Origin: an uncultured Candidatus Actinomarina sp.
GTDB taxonomy: Bacteria > Actinomycetota > Acidimicrobiia > Actinomarinales > Actinomarinaceae
DNA: 64,000 nt
Direction: 5' to 3'
NCBI GenBank assembly: GCA_902519215.1
Contig: CABYIX010000001.1
Location: forward strand, 1-64,000
Position numbers and translations under genes: made by a program. The notes under the pieces were generated by a model. That model saw only the letters and a list, made by a program, of their open reading frames with translations, did not search any database and was not told the origin of the DNA. Shown in pieces: positions 17,197 to 25,566 of the stretch (the first letter of the stretch is position 1; the number at the start of each line of letters is the position of its first letter).

Positions 17197-17782
17197 TTAA
17201 ATCAATAGTTCTCTCGATACTGGCTAGAGAGATTGCACTTTCTTGGCTTGAAAGAATTGTAGAATTTCCCTCAGATTCTCTTTTTTTAAGCAATTCTAAT
17301 AAAAGTTGAATTCCATTCTCATCAAGATAAACCTTGGGTTCATCAATACAAAGTACATCTGGATTTTTCAAATCTGCAATAGCGATTTCACTTCTTTTAA
17401 TCATTCCACTTGAAAAGTCTTCAACTAAGTCTCCTTGAAATTTATCAAGTTCATACTTATTAAGAATTTTATTTACCAGACTTACTTGTTTTTTTTCATT
17501 AAACAAAAAATAATTTATATTCTCAATTAGAGAAAGTTTTGGAATTAGAGAAGGAGTTGATCCTATTTCCATTAATGAATTGTTACTTCTTTGTATATCT
17601 GAATTAAAAGTATTACCAATAAAGTTGTTACTAATACACATAAGAAGAGTTGTTTTTCCTGAACCATTTTTACCAATAATTTCGTAATTTTTCGAGGATT
17701 TTAATGAAATTTTCATATCATTAATTACGACTTGATTACCATAACCAAGTTTAAGATTGCTTGATTCAAAGAAAGAACTCAT
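17189..17782 (-). CDS. ccmA: heme exporter ATP-binding subunit CcmA
   Basis: A compact 197-residue ABC ATPase. Walker A is GKNGSGKTTLL, the signature is degenerate (DFSSGMIKR in place of LSxGQ), Walker B is DVLCIDEPKV, and TILSSQES replaces the usual H-loop (no histidine seen there). Drives release of heme-loaded CcmE. It heads the ccm series, four bases after the DnaQ-like gene, so it is probably read from the upstream ilv-leu transcript. The altered signature and missing H-loop histidine may reduce ATPase activity. Confidence 0.84.
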   Translation of the reverse strand: MSSFFESSNLKLGYGNQVVINDMKISLKSSKNYEIIGKNGSGKTTLLMCISNNFIGNTFNSDIQRSNNSLMEIGSTPSLIPKLSLIENINYFLFNEKKQVSLVNKILNKYELDKFQGDLVEDFSSGMIKRSEIAIADLKNPDVLCIDEPKVYLDENGIQLLLELLKKRESEGNSTILSSQESAISLASIERTIDLND

Positions 17783-17786
17783 ATTT

Positions 17787-18287
17787 CTATTGTATTGATA
17801 TTAGTTTTTTATAAATTTCGAAAGTTGACATTACATCGTCTCTGGCACTGTGTGTCGGGGGAGTGATATTAAAATATTCTGAAATAGTTTTTAACTTGTG
17901 GTTCTTTACTTTGTCTTGAAGCTTACTCCTACTAAGTGAAAGTGTATCGATTGTCTTATTATCTAATTTAGTTACAAGGTTGTAATTTAAAAATTTTAAA
18001 TCAAAGTTGTCAATATTATGTCCAATCAGTATTGAATTATTCAAGAAATTAATAATTTCCTGCCCTTTTTCTTTAAATGATGGGGAATTTTCTACAGTAG
18101 AATCTGTAATGCCATGAATTTCAGAGTTACTAATTTTTTCTTTTGGTTTAAACAACGAATAAAACTCATCAGTTATTAAATTATTTTTTACTTTTAAAAT
18201 AAACAACTCAATAATTTCAGAATTCTCAGGTTCAAACCCTGTAGTTTCTATATCTAACACACAAAGGGTATCTTCTTCTAATATCAC
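17787..18287 (-). CDS. DnaQ-like 3'-5' exonuclease (DEDDh)
   Basis: 166 residues, a single exonuclease domain. Exo I is LDIETTGFEP, Exo II HNIDNFDLKFL, Exo III HSARDDVMST, giving the D-E-D-D set plus the general-base histidine. Such stand-alone domains proofread for DNA polymerase III (epsilon-like) or trim RNA/DNA ends; which one cannot be told. The start overlaps the methyltransferase stop by four bases (ATGA). Confidence 0.86.
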   Translation of the reverse strand: MILEEDTLCVLDIETTGFEPENSEIIELFILKVKNNLITDEFYSLFKPKEKISNSEIHGITDSTVENSPSFKEKGQEIINFLNNSILIGHNIDNFDLKFLNYNLVTKLDNKTIDTLSLSRSKLQDKVKNHKLKTISEYFNITPPTHSARDDVMSTFEIYKKLISIQ

Positions 18288-19084
18288 TTAGTTAATTCCC
18301 ACATTCCTATTGCTGCTGCTGTTGAAGCATTTAAAGAATCCACATTATTAGTAGACCTAATTCTTATTGAAGTATGCCTGCTCTCAAACCAATTATCTGA
18401 AATTCCATACTGTTCTGCTCCTACGACTAAAGCAAAATTAATATTTGGCTTAAATTCTTCAATATCTACTTCTCCATCTGGGTCAAGTAGTAATATTTGG
18501 TAGTCCTTCTTGTTCAAAATTGATATTAATTCTTGGTTAGTGCTGCTCCAAATATTTGTATTGAATATATGCCCAATTGAAGATCTTATAACATTCGGAT
18601 TGAAAATATCGGTAACTTCATCAGACAAAATAATATTGTTAATACCAAAAGATTTGGATGTTCTTATCATTGTTCCTAAATTTCCAGGCTTTTCAATTTG
18701 GTCAGGAATTAAAATTGGTCCACTTAGATTATTTGATATTTGATGGTATTTTGTATTAAATAAAGTCAATATACCGTCGGGTCTATCCCTGTAGGAAATT
18801 TCTTTAAATATTTTTTCTGAAACTTCTACAATTCGAATATTTTTTGCAATAAATTTTTGAATAAGTTCTTCATTGTTATCTCCGATAAGTAATGAATTGC
18901 AGATATACAATGAATCTACTTCATAATTTGATTCAATAAGTTGAAGATTCTCTCTGTATCCTTCTGCGATTGACTTCATTTCAGACTTACGATTTCTATT
19001 TTTCTTCAAAGAAATTAAGAATTTATACTCTGGGTTTTTATAAGATGTTATATTTTTATTTACTAAATTTTTCATAATGTACAA
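18284..19084 (-). CDS. SpoU/TrmH-family RNA 2'-O-methyltransferase
   Basis: 266 residues: an N-terminal substrate-binding segment (SLKKNRNRKSEM, EGYRENLQLI) and a C-terminal SPOUT knot. The three motifs are EKPGNLGTMIRTS, NPNVIRSSIGHIFN and VDSLNASTAAAIGMWEL; the first arginine and the SLNAS loop bind RNA and S-adenosylmethionine. It methylates ribose 2'-OH in rRNA or tRNA; the site is unknown. I keep the TTG at 19084, six bases after AAAAAGGA; the ATG at 19075 is the alternative. It overlaps the nitroreductase gene by 29 bases. Confidence 0.86.
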   Translation of the reverse strand: MYIMKNLVNKNITSYKNPEYKFLISLKKNRNRKSEMKSIAEGYRENLQLIESNYEVDSLYICNSLLIGDNNEELIQKFIAKNIRIVEVSEKIFKEISYRDRPDGILTLFNTKYHQISNNLSGPILIPDQIEKPGNLGTMIRTSKSFGINNIILSDEVTDIFNPNVIRSSIGHIFNTNIWSSTNQELISILNKKDYQILLLDPDGEVDIEEFKPNINFALVVGAEQYGISDNWFESRHTSIRIRSTNNVDSLNASTAAAIGMWELTK

Positions 19085-19661
19085 GTTTTTTCCTTTTTAT
19101 TTCTTTAGATTTCGTAGTAGTAGAATCATTTTCTACGCCAGCAGTAATTAATCCTATTACTAAATAATTTTCAGGTATGGTCAATAATTTATTAACTTCT
19201 TTTCTATCAGTATTATGAAGTCCCATAAATCCACTTGAAAGACCCTTCTCTTCTATTAGCAACATAGAATTCATCATTGAAGCTCCTGCATCTACAAACC
19301 AGTAAGGTACATCCCAATCCTTTGAATTTACAGCTTTTGCTTTGTCACTCTTAGAATATCGTTGATGATAAGCATCTTCATTTAAAAGTATAAAAAATAA
19401 AGCTACAGAATTAGAAATCCAAGGATCTTTACCTTCTTCAATATATTTTTGCTCATGAAATAGATTAGAGATTTCATCTATAGTTTCTTTATTAAAAACT
19501 TGGATAATTTCAATACCTCTTGAAAATCCTGCGGTTGGAATTTTAATTGAATAACTTGCTATATTTTTTAGAGGTTCAGTATCGAAATTAACTTTTTTGT
19601 AACTTCTAACTATTTTTCGATTTGATAAGAGTTCTTCTAAATGTGATAAATCATTATTCAT
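19056..19661 (-). CDS. nitroreductase-family FMN oxidoreductase
   Basis: 201 residues with the nitroreductase fold. The N-terminal NRKIVRSYKK and PTAGFSRG match the flavin-phosphate binding RRSxRxF and PSAGNxQ elements; GLSSGFMGLHN and VIGLITAG are the later family blocks. These enzymes use FMN (or sometimes F420) and NAD(P)H; substrate unknown. Sits at the tail of the ilv-leu genes, overlapping leuB by eight bases, with no obvious link to their pathway. Confidence 0.76.
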   Translation of the reverse strand: MNNDLSHLEELLSNRKIVRSYKKVNFDTEPLKNIASYSIKIPTAGFSRGIEIIQVFNKETIDEISNLFHEQKYIEEGKDPWISNSVALFFILLNEDAYHQRYSKSDKAKAVNSKDWDVPYWFVDAGASMMNSMLLIEEKGLSSGFMGLHNTDRKEVNKLLTIPENYLVIGLITAGVENDSTTTKSKEIKRKKLVHYEKFSK

Positions 19662-20721
19662 TTTGACTTAGTAAAGAATTTAAAACCATATCACCAACTT
19701 CACTTGTTGACATACCCATTTTTCCTGCAGAAAGCGATTCTAAACTAATTGCTGTTTCTACGATTGCATCGTCGATATCTTTTGAATATTTTTCTTCACC
19801 TAATTCTTTTACCATCATTGCAGCGGCGCCAATGCAAGCAAGTGGATTAATTACATTTTTATTAGTATATTTTGGCGCAGACCCTCCAATGGGTTCAAAC
19901 ATAGATGTTCCATCTGGGTTGATATTACCTCCAGCAGCTATGCCCATCCCACCTTGAATCATCGCTCCAAGATCTGTAATTATGTCTCCGAACATATTAT
20001 CAGTAACAATTACATCAAACCATTCCGGATTCTTTACCATCCACATGCAAATTGCATCTACATGTCCATAATCAGTTTCTATATCTGGATAATCTTCAGC
20101 AACTTGATAAAATATTCTTTCCCAGAGATCATGTGCGTAAGTTAGAACGTTAGTTTTAGCACATAGTGTCACTTTTTTCCTATTGTTATTTTTTGCATAT
20201 TCAAATGCATATTTGATACATCTATGAATAGCAAAGTATGTATTTATAGACTCTTGTGTAGCCACTTCATTTTTAGTGCCATAATGAATGTACCCTCCTG
20301 CACCTGCATAAAGCCCTTCAGTATTTTCTCTAACAACAATAAAATTAATATCTTCCGGTCCTTTGTTAGCTAGAGGTGTTTCTACTCCTGGATATAAAAT
20401 AACAGGTCTTAAGTTTATATACTGATCAAACTCTTTTCTTAATTTTAATAAGATACCTTGCTCAAGTATCCCAGGCTTTACATCAGGATGTCCTATGGCA
20501 CCAAGTAAAACTGCATCTGCGTTTTTAAACTGTTGTATGTCCTTTTCTGTAACCAGTGTTTTAGTATTAATGTATCTATCTCCACCTAAGTCATTTTCTG
20601 AAAAATTAAACTCTACTCCGTAATTTTTTTGAGATCCCTCTAAAACTTTGACTGCTTCTCTCACGACCTCTGGGCCTGTACCGTCTCCAGCTAATAATGC
20701 AATATTTAATTTCTTACTCAT
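19654..20721 (-). CDS. leuB: 3-isopropylmalate dehydrogenase
   Basis: 355 residues, third enzyme of leucine synthesis, oxidative decarboxylation of 3-isopropylmalate with [12 protein letters not shown] starts the fold; [12 protein letters not shown], the catalytic Tyr/Lys region near ATQESINTY and [21 protein letters not shown] (metal-binding aspartates) and [11 protein letters not shown] follow in order. The start overlaps the leuA stop by four bases. Isocitrate or tartrate dehydrogenases are close relatives, but context settles leuB. Confidence 0.9.
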   Translation of the reverse strand: MSKKLNIALLAGDGTGPEVVREAVKVLEGSQKNYGVEFNFSENDLGGDRYINTKTLVTEKDIQQFKNADAVLLGAIGHPDVKPGILEQGILLKLRKEFDQYINLRPVILYPGVETPLANKGPEDINFIVVRENTEGLYAGAGGYIHYGTKNEVATQESINTYFAIHRCIKYAFEYAKNNNRKKVTLCAKTNVLTYAHDLWERIFYQVAEDYPDIETDYGHVDAICMWMVKNPEWFDVIVTDNMFGDIITDLGAMIQGGMGIAAGGNINPDGTSMFEPIGGSAPKYTNKNVINPLACIGAAAMMVKELGEEKYSKDIDDAIVETAISLESLSAGKMGMSTSEVGDMVLNSLLSQNE

Positions 20722-22208
20722 TTGTTCAACGCATTCAAAAAGGACTCTACTGAACCTTGTACCACATCAGTAGAGACAGAACGACCCTGTTTCATAAGGT
20801 GGCCATCATTTATAATTGTTACAATTTCAGCTGTAGCATCAGATCCTTTAGTTATGCTTTCAACTCTATAGTCAATAAGTGTTGCTTCAGATTTAAGTAT
20901 TTTTTTAACAGCAGTAAAAGCAGCATGAATCATCCCATCTCCCGTAGCTTCTTCAGTAATTTCTTTATCACCAACCTTAAGCGTCACTTTAGCAGATGCA
21001 TATTCATCTTTACTGTTGACCGATACAGACAAAAGTTTTGTATTACTCTGGTTTGTGTCAACTTGACCAACTATTGCTCTTAATTCATTTTCAACTATTT
21101 CACCTTTTCTATCAGCTATTTTCTTAAAAGTATTGAATGCATTATCAAAAGAGTCACTATCAAGTGTTATATTTAAGTTATCTAATGCATCTTTAAATCC
21201 GGCTCTTCCAGAATGCTTACCAAGGATGATTTTTGCTTCTTGTCCGACAGAGTCGGGGGACATAATTTCATATGTTGAAGTATTTCTAAGATATCCATGT
21301 TGATGTATACCTGATTCATGACTAAATGCATTTTTTCCAACTACTGCCTTATTGAACTGAACTGGATACCCAGTCAATTTAGATACAAGACGTGATGTTT
21401 CAAATATTTCAGTAGTCTCTGCTTTGATATCAACACCAAATTGATCTTGTCTAGTTTTCACCGCCATAATTATTTCCTCTGTCGAGGTGTTTCCAGCTCT
21501 TTCTCCAATTCCATTAATTGCACCTTCTATCTGTCGTGCACCTGCATTTATAGCTGTAAGAGAATTAGCTACCGCCAATCCTAAATCATTATGGCAATGA
21601 GTAGAAATAATTACATCTTCATTTCCACCTTTTACTTGTTCATATACCTGGGTTAAAAGTTCTAGGTAATCCTGGGGAGTAGCATAGCCAACTGTATCTG
21701 GAACATTGATAGTTGTAGCACCTTCCTCAACTGCGGTTTTAAGTACTTCAATTAAAAAATCCTTGTCTGTCCTGGTGGCATCTTGAGCTGAGAATTCCAC
21801 ATCTTCACAAAGTTTTTTGGCATACTTAACAGATTCTTTCGTGTCCTTTATAATCTCATCCTTACTTTTTCTAAGCATATGCTCCATATGTATTTCAGAA
21901 GTAGATGTAAATACATGAATTCTCGAATCTTTTGCAACTTTAATTGCTTCCCAAGCTTGCTCAATATCATCCGGGTGACACCTGGCAAGAGAAGCTATTG
22001 TTGAATTTTTAATATTTTGAGCAATCAGATTTACACCTTCCCAATCTCCTGGAGACGATGCAGCAAAACCAGCTTCAATAACATCAACTTTTAATTTTTC
22101 TAACTGTTGAGCAATTAAGAGTTTCTCTGATGGCGTTAAAGCTATACCAGGACTTTGCTCCCCATCTCTAAGAGTCGTATCAAAAATTACTAACTTATCA
22201 TTACTCAT
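20718..22208 (-). CDS. leuA: 2-isopropylmalate synthase
   Basis: 496 residues, the E. coli-like short form rather than the ~600-residue form of many Actinobacteria. Catalyses acetyl-CoA plus 2-oxoisovalerate condensation, the committed step to leucine. [11 protein letters not shown] opens the TIM barrel, [12 protein letters not shown] gives the metal histidines, GERAGNTS follows, and the last ~120 residues form the leucine-binding regulatory domain, so feedback inhibition is expected. Overlaps ilvC by four bases. Confidence 0.95.
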   Translation of the reverse strand: MSNDKLVIFDTTLRDGEQSPGIALTPSEKLLIAQQLEKLKVDVIEAGFAASSPGDWEGVNLIAQNIKNSTIASLARCHPDDIEQAWEAIKVAKDSRIHVFTSTSEIHMEHMLRKSKDEIIKDTKESVKYAKKLCEDVEFSAQDATRTDKDFLIEVLKTAVEEGATTINVPDTVGYATPQDYLELLTQVYEQVKGGNEDVIISTHCHNDLGLAVANSLTAINAGARQIEGAINGIGERAGNTSTEEIIMAVKTRQDQFGVDIKAETTEIFETSRLVSKLTGYPVQFNKAVVGKNAFSHESGIHQHGYLRNTSTYEIMSPDSVGQEAKIILGKHSGRAGFKDALDNLNITLDSDSFDNAFNTFKKIADRKGEIVENELRAIVGQVDTNQSNTKLLSVSVNSKDEYASAKVTLKVGDKEITEEATGDGMIHAAFTAVKKILKSEATLIDYRVESITKGSDATAEIVTIINDGHLMKQGRSVSTDVVQGSVESFLNALNK

Positions 22209-23221
22209 TTATCTTTAGCTACATCCTTTGCATCAAGAAATGGCATCATATCTCTTAAGCTTTTTCCTATCTCTTCTATTTGGTGCTTAGAAGCTTCTTC
22301 TCTTTTTTCTTTAAGAAAGGGGGATCCTTCTCTTGCTTGTGACATCCATTCTTTTGCAAATGCCCCAGATTGAATTTCATCTAATACTTTTTTCATTTCT
22401 TTTTTTGTATCACTATTAATAATTCGAGAACCTCTTGAAAAATCACCGTATTCGGCTGTATCAGAAATAGAATGTCTCATCCATTCAAATCCTCCTTCGT
22501 ACATTAGGTCAACTATAAGTTTTACCTCATGTAATGTTTCAAAATATGCACTTTCAGGTTGATATCCAGCTTCAACTAAAGTTTCAAATCCATTCTTTAT
22601 TAGTTCTGTTAATCCTCCGCATAAAACAACCTGTTCACCAAATAAATCTGTTTCAGTCTCTTCTTTAAAAGTAGTATTTAAAATTCCAGCTCTTCCACCT
22701 CCAATAGCAGAAGCATATGAAAGTGCAATTTCTTGAGTGTTACCAGAAGTATCTTTATCTACAGCAACTAGGCATGGCATACCACTGCCTTCAGAATAGG
22801 TTCTTCTTAATAAGTGACCAGGTCCTTTTGGAGCAACCATTGCAACAGATAAATCTTCTCTTGGTTCAATCTCATTAAAGTGAATGTTGAAGCCATGTGC
22901 GAACAATAAGGTAGAACCTTCTTTCATATGTTGAGCTACCTCAGAGTTGTAGACATCTGCCATAACTTGATCGGGGAGAAGCAACATTACAACATCAGAA
23001 TCTTTGGTCGCATTCTCAAGACTTGCAACACTTAAGCCCATTTCTTCCGCTCTTTCAAAAGAAGATGAATCTTCTCTTAATCCAACTGTTACATTTACTC
23101 CTGATTCATGAAGGTTTAATGCATGAGCATGACCTTGACTTCCAAATCCAATAACTGCAACTTTTAAATTTTTTATTAAGTCTTTATTAATTGATGAGTC
23201 ATAAATTATTTTTGTTTCCAT
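22205..23221 (-). CDS. ilvC: ketol-acid reductoisomerase
   Basis: 338 residues, class I. Isomerises and reduces acetolactate/acetohydroxybutyrate with NADPH. The Rossmann motif is [13 protein letters not shown], with LREDSS as the NADPH-phosphate loop; [23 protein letters not shown] and [12 protein letters not shown] mark the knotted catalytic domain with its metal-binding acids. GGAGAG stands just upstream of the ATG in the nine-base gap after ilvN. Confidence 0.96.
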   Translation of the reverse strand: METKIIYDSSINKDLIKNLKVAVIGFGSQGHAHALNLHESGVNVTVGLREDSSSFERAEEMGLSVASLENATKDSDVVMLLLPDQVMADVYNSEVAQHMKEGSTLLFAHGFNIHFNEIEPREDLSVAMVAPKGPGHLLRRTYSEGSGMPCLVAVDKDTSGNTQEIALSYASAIGGGRAGILNTTFKEETETDLFGEQVVLCGGLTELIKNGFETLVEAGYQPESAYFETLHEVKLIVDLMYEGGFEWMRHSISDTAEYGDFSRGSRIINSDTKKEMKKVLDEIQSGAFAKEWMSQAREGSPFLKEKREEASKHQIEEIGKSLRDMMPFLDAKDVAKDK

Positions 23222-23230
23222 TTTCTCTCC

Positions 23231-23704
23231 TTATAGATTTGATTGTATTGCTATTCTTCCGCCTCTTACCATTTCTATTATTCCAAATGGTTTCATTAAT
23301 TTTTCAAATTTATTTAAATCCTTAGATGATCCTGTCATTTCAAAAATTGCATAATCTTGACCTACGTCAACAGATTTTGCACTAGATAAATTTGCTTTTT
23401 CAATCACAGAAGTTTGGGTATCTTTATTTATTGATACTTTAAGTAATAGTACTTCAGTTTCAATTGTCATTTCTGGATCCAGCTCAACTATTTTTATAAC
23501 ATTAACTAATTTATTAAGTTGTTTTTTAACTTGCTCAACTGCATCTAGTTCAGTAACTATTGTCATTTTAGATCTGCCTTCAATATGGGTTGGACCTACA
23601 GATAATGAGTTAATATTGAAACCTCTTCTTGAGATTGTTGAAGATACCCTTGCAAGCACACCAGGCTTGTCTTCTACTAAAACAGATAATATTCTTTCAC
23701 TCAT
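23231..23704 (-). CDS. ilvN: acetolactate synthase small (regulatory) subunit
   Basis: 157 residues: an N-terminal ACT domain (VEDKPGVLARVSSTISRR, FNINSLSVGPT) and the C-terminal ALS-small domain. It binds valine and controls the catalytic subunit. It overlaps ilvB by four bases (ATGA), ensuring matched synthesis of both subunits. Confidence 0.94.
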   Translation of the reverse strand: MSERILSVLVEDKPGVLARVSSTISRRGFNINSLSVGPTHIEGRSKMTIVTELDAVEQVKKQLNKLVNVIKIVELDPEMTIETEVLLLKVSINKDTQTSVIEKANLSSAKSVDVGQDYAIFEMTGSSKDLNKFEKLMKPFGIIEMVRGGRIAIQSNL

Positions 23705-25413
23705 AGTTGTTTCAAATCCTCTTTATTCATAATAACCTGATCATTACTTCCTCCGGCAGGAACCATAGGGAAGACCATATCATCTGGATCAACTACACAA
23801 TCAATTAACACTGGTTTGTCATTTATATTTAACATTTCAGTAAATATTTTTTTAACATCATCTTTTTTTGTCATTCTTAAACCAACAGCACCCATAGATT
23901 CTGCAAGTTTTACATAGTCGGGAGTATGATGTGTTAGTTCAGATGCAGAAAATTTACTATTATAAAATATTTTTTGCCACTGACGTACCATTCCATGATT
24001 CCCATTATTAAAAACTACAACCTTAACAGGAATATTCTCAGTCGAAGCTGTTATGAGCTCTTGGCATGTCATTTGAAAACATCCATCACCATCTAAAGCT
24101 AAAACTAATTTATCTGGAAATGCTGTTTGAGCTCCAATTGCAGCTGGTAATGAATAACCCATTGTTCCAAGACCTCCAGAATTTAACCAAGTATTAGGTT
24201 CGGTAAAATTCCAATGTTGAGAAATCCACATTTGATGTTGTCCTACACCAGATACAACCACAGCCTCTTCTTCAGTAAGATTTTGAAGCTGCTCCAGAAC
24301 ATACGGTACTTTTAACGGCCCGTCATCTTTCTGGTCATAAGAGAGTGGAAAATTTTTTTTCATTTCTTTCAAATCATTAATCCAACTTGCAGTATCTAGC
24401 TCAGAGCCCTTTAATGCTTCCATCAAGCCAATCAAGACATTTTTGGCATCACCTACAATTGGTACCTGAGCTTCTCGAACCTTTCCTATTTCCGCTGGAT
24501 CTATATCTGCATGAATTACTTTTGCATTCTGTGCAAAAAAATCGGGATTTGCTGTAACACGGTCATCAAATCTAACACCTATAGCAATTAATAGATCTGA
24601 ATCCTGAATCGAGGTAGTAGCAGTATAGTTTCCGTGCATTCCTGGCATTTCCAAGCAAAGTTCATGTCCATCAGGAAATGCACCTCTTCCCATTAAAGTT
24701 GTGACAACTGGAATATTGTATGAAGTTGCTAAGTCATAAAGTTCTTTATGAGACTTAGAGTGAATTATTCCACCTCCTACATAAAGTATTGGTTTCTTTG
24801 ACGACTTTATCAAGCTAGCAGCTTGTTGAATCATTTTTGGATTTGGCTCTATGGTTGGTTTATAACCAGGAAGATCTAAATCTTTAGGCTCCACCCAGCT
24901 TGTTTTTTGATTTAGTATATCTTTTGGAACATCTACTAAGACAGGCCCAGGTCTTCCAGATGTTGCAATATATTTTGCTTCTTTGAGGACTTGAGGTATT
25001 TCAGATGCATCAGTAATTAAATAATTATGCTTAGTAGCTGCCATTGACAATCCTACAGTATATGCTTCCTGAAAGGCATCATTACCAATAGCAGTAGAAG
25101 CCACTTGGCCAGTGATTGCCAATAAAGGAGTAGAGTCCATAAGTGCATTTGCTAGGGGAGTAATTAGGTTTGTAGCGCCAGGACCAGAAGTAGCAATTAC
25201 AACACCAAGTTCTCCTGTAGCTTGAGCATAACCTTCAGCCATATGACCAGCTCCTTGTTCGTGTCTAGCTAATATATGTCTTATTGGACTGTCATATAAA
25301 GGATCATAAGCTGGAAGAATAGCGCCACCAGGAACTCCAAAAACCGTAGAAACATTTAAATGTTCCAAACTTCTTACAATTAATTCTGCACCTGTAATCA
25401 ATTCTTTTGTCAT
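23701..25413 (-). CDS. ilvB: acetolactate synthase large (catalytic) subunit
   Basis: 570 residues, thiamine diphosphate enzyme making acetolactate or acetohydroxybutyrate. GVPGGAILPAYD and ARHEQGAGHMAEGYA contain the catalytic glutamate; ATSGPGATN and the ThDP motif GDGCFQMTCQE ... NN are present. I chose the ATG at 25413; the frame stays open to 25473, but those 20 extra codons read through the terminator hairpin and U-run and do not resemble the family. AGAGGAAG lies upstream of the ATG, after the attenuator. Confidence 0.95.
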   Translation of the reverse strand: MTKELITGAELIVRSLEHLNVSTVFGVPGGAILPAYDPLYDSPIRHILARHEQGAGHMAEGYAQATGELGVVIATSGPGATNLITPLANALMDSTPLLAITGQVASTAIGNDAFQEAYTVGLSMAATKHNYLITDASEIPQVLKEAKYIATSGRPGPVLVDVPKDILNQKTSWVEPKDLDLPGYKPTIEPNPKMIQQAASLIKSSKKPILYVGGGIIHSKSHKELYDLATSYNIPVVTTLMGRGAFPDGHELCLEMPGMHGNYTATTSIQDSDLLIAIGVRFDDRVTANPDFFAQNAKVIHADIDPAEIGKVREAQVPIVGDAKNVLIGLMEALKGSELDTASWINDLKEMKKNFPLSYDQKDDGPLKVPYVLEQLQNLTEEEAVVVSGVGQHQMWISQHWNFTEPNTWLNSGGLGTMGYSLPAAIGAQTAFPDKLVLALDGDGCFQMTCQELITASTENIPVKVVVFNNGNHGMVRQWQKIFYNSKFSASELTHHTPDYVKLAESMGAVGLRMTKKDDVKKIFTEMLNINDKPVLIDCVVDPDDMVFPMVPAGGSNDQVIMNKEDLKQL

Positions 25414-25437
25414 AATATAACGTTTCTTCCTCTTATT

Positions 25438-25463
25438 AAAAAAAAACCTCCCGTTTTGGGAGG
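25438..25463 (-). terminator. intrinsic terminator in the ilvB leader (attenuator)
   Basis: Read on the minus strand: CCTCCC, loop AAAAC, GGGAGG, then nine Ts. A perfect 6-bp all-G/C-rich stem and U-tract between the leader peptide and ilvB, 25 bases before the ilvB start. This is the strongest terminator in the window and it stands before, not after, the operon, as expected for attenuation. Confidence 0.92.
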
Positions 25464-25487
25464 CGCTCATCACAGCAAAATGAGCGC
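25463..25487 (-). promoter_or_regulatory. upstream hairpin of the ilvB attenuator
   Basis: GCGCTCAT and ATGAGCGC form a perfect 8-bp stem with a 9-nt loop. Its 5' arm begins at the stop codon of the leader peptide and its 3' arm shares one base with the terminator stem, so a ribosome finishing the leader would open it. It may be a pause or protector hairpin; I could not find a clear separate antiterminator by eye. Confidence 0.75.
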
Positions 25488-25537
25488 TAAATAAGTAATA
25501 GCACTAATACTGAAATGAATACAGCTAAATTTTTCAT
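25487..25537 (-). CDS. branched-chain amino acid leader peptide of the ilvBNC-leuAB operon
   Basis: A 16-codon open frame, MKNLAVFISVLVLLLI and stop, too short for usual gene calling. Eleven of the 15 residues after the start are Leu, Val or Ile, the three end-products of the downstream pathway, with VLVLLLI as a continuous run directly before the stop. The stop codon overlaps the first attenuator hairpin, and a terminator follows. By analogy with ilv/leu leaders, ribosome stalling at these codons when charged tRNAs are scarce would let polymerase pass into ilvB. A -10 box seven bases before the ATG predicts leaderless translation. Confidence 0.88.
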   Translation of the reverse strand: MKNLAVFISVLVLLLI

Positions 25538-25544
25538 TAAAATA

Positions 25545-25552
25545 ACTATAGT
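25545..25552. promoter_or_regulatory. palindromic -10 element ACTATAGT shared by the ilv leader and queG
   Basis: ACTATAGT is its own reverse complement. On the minus strand TATAGT (25550-25545) ends seven bases before the leader-peptide ATG. On the plus strand TATAGT (25547-25552) ends 14 bases before the queG ATG at 25567. One element could thus serve both divergent genes. Confidence 0.5.
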
Positions 25553-25566
25553 AAAAGCTTAGAAAA

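Noticed and set aside
25414-25473. Extended ilvB N-terminus (20 codons)
   Set aside because: It would translate the attenuator's terminator and U-run and lacks homology; ATG 25413 fits the family start.
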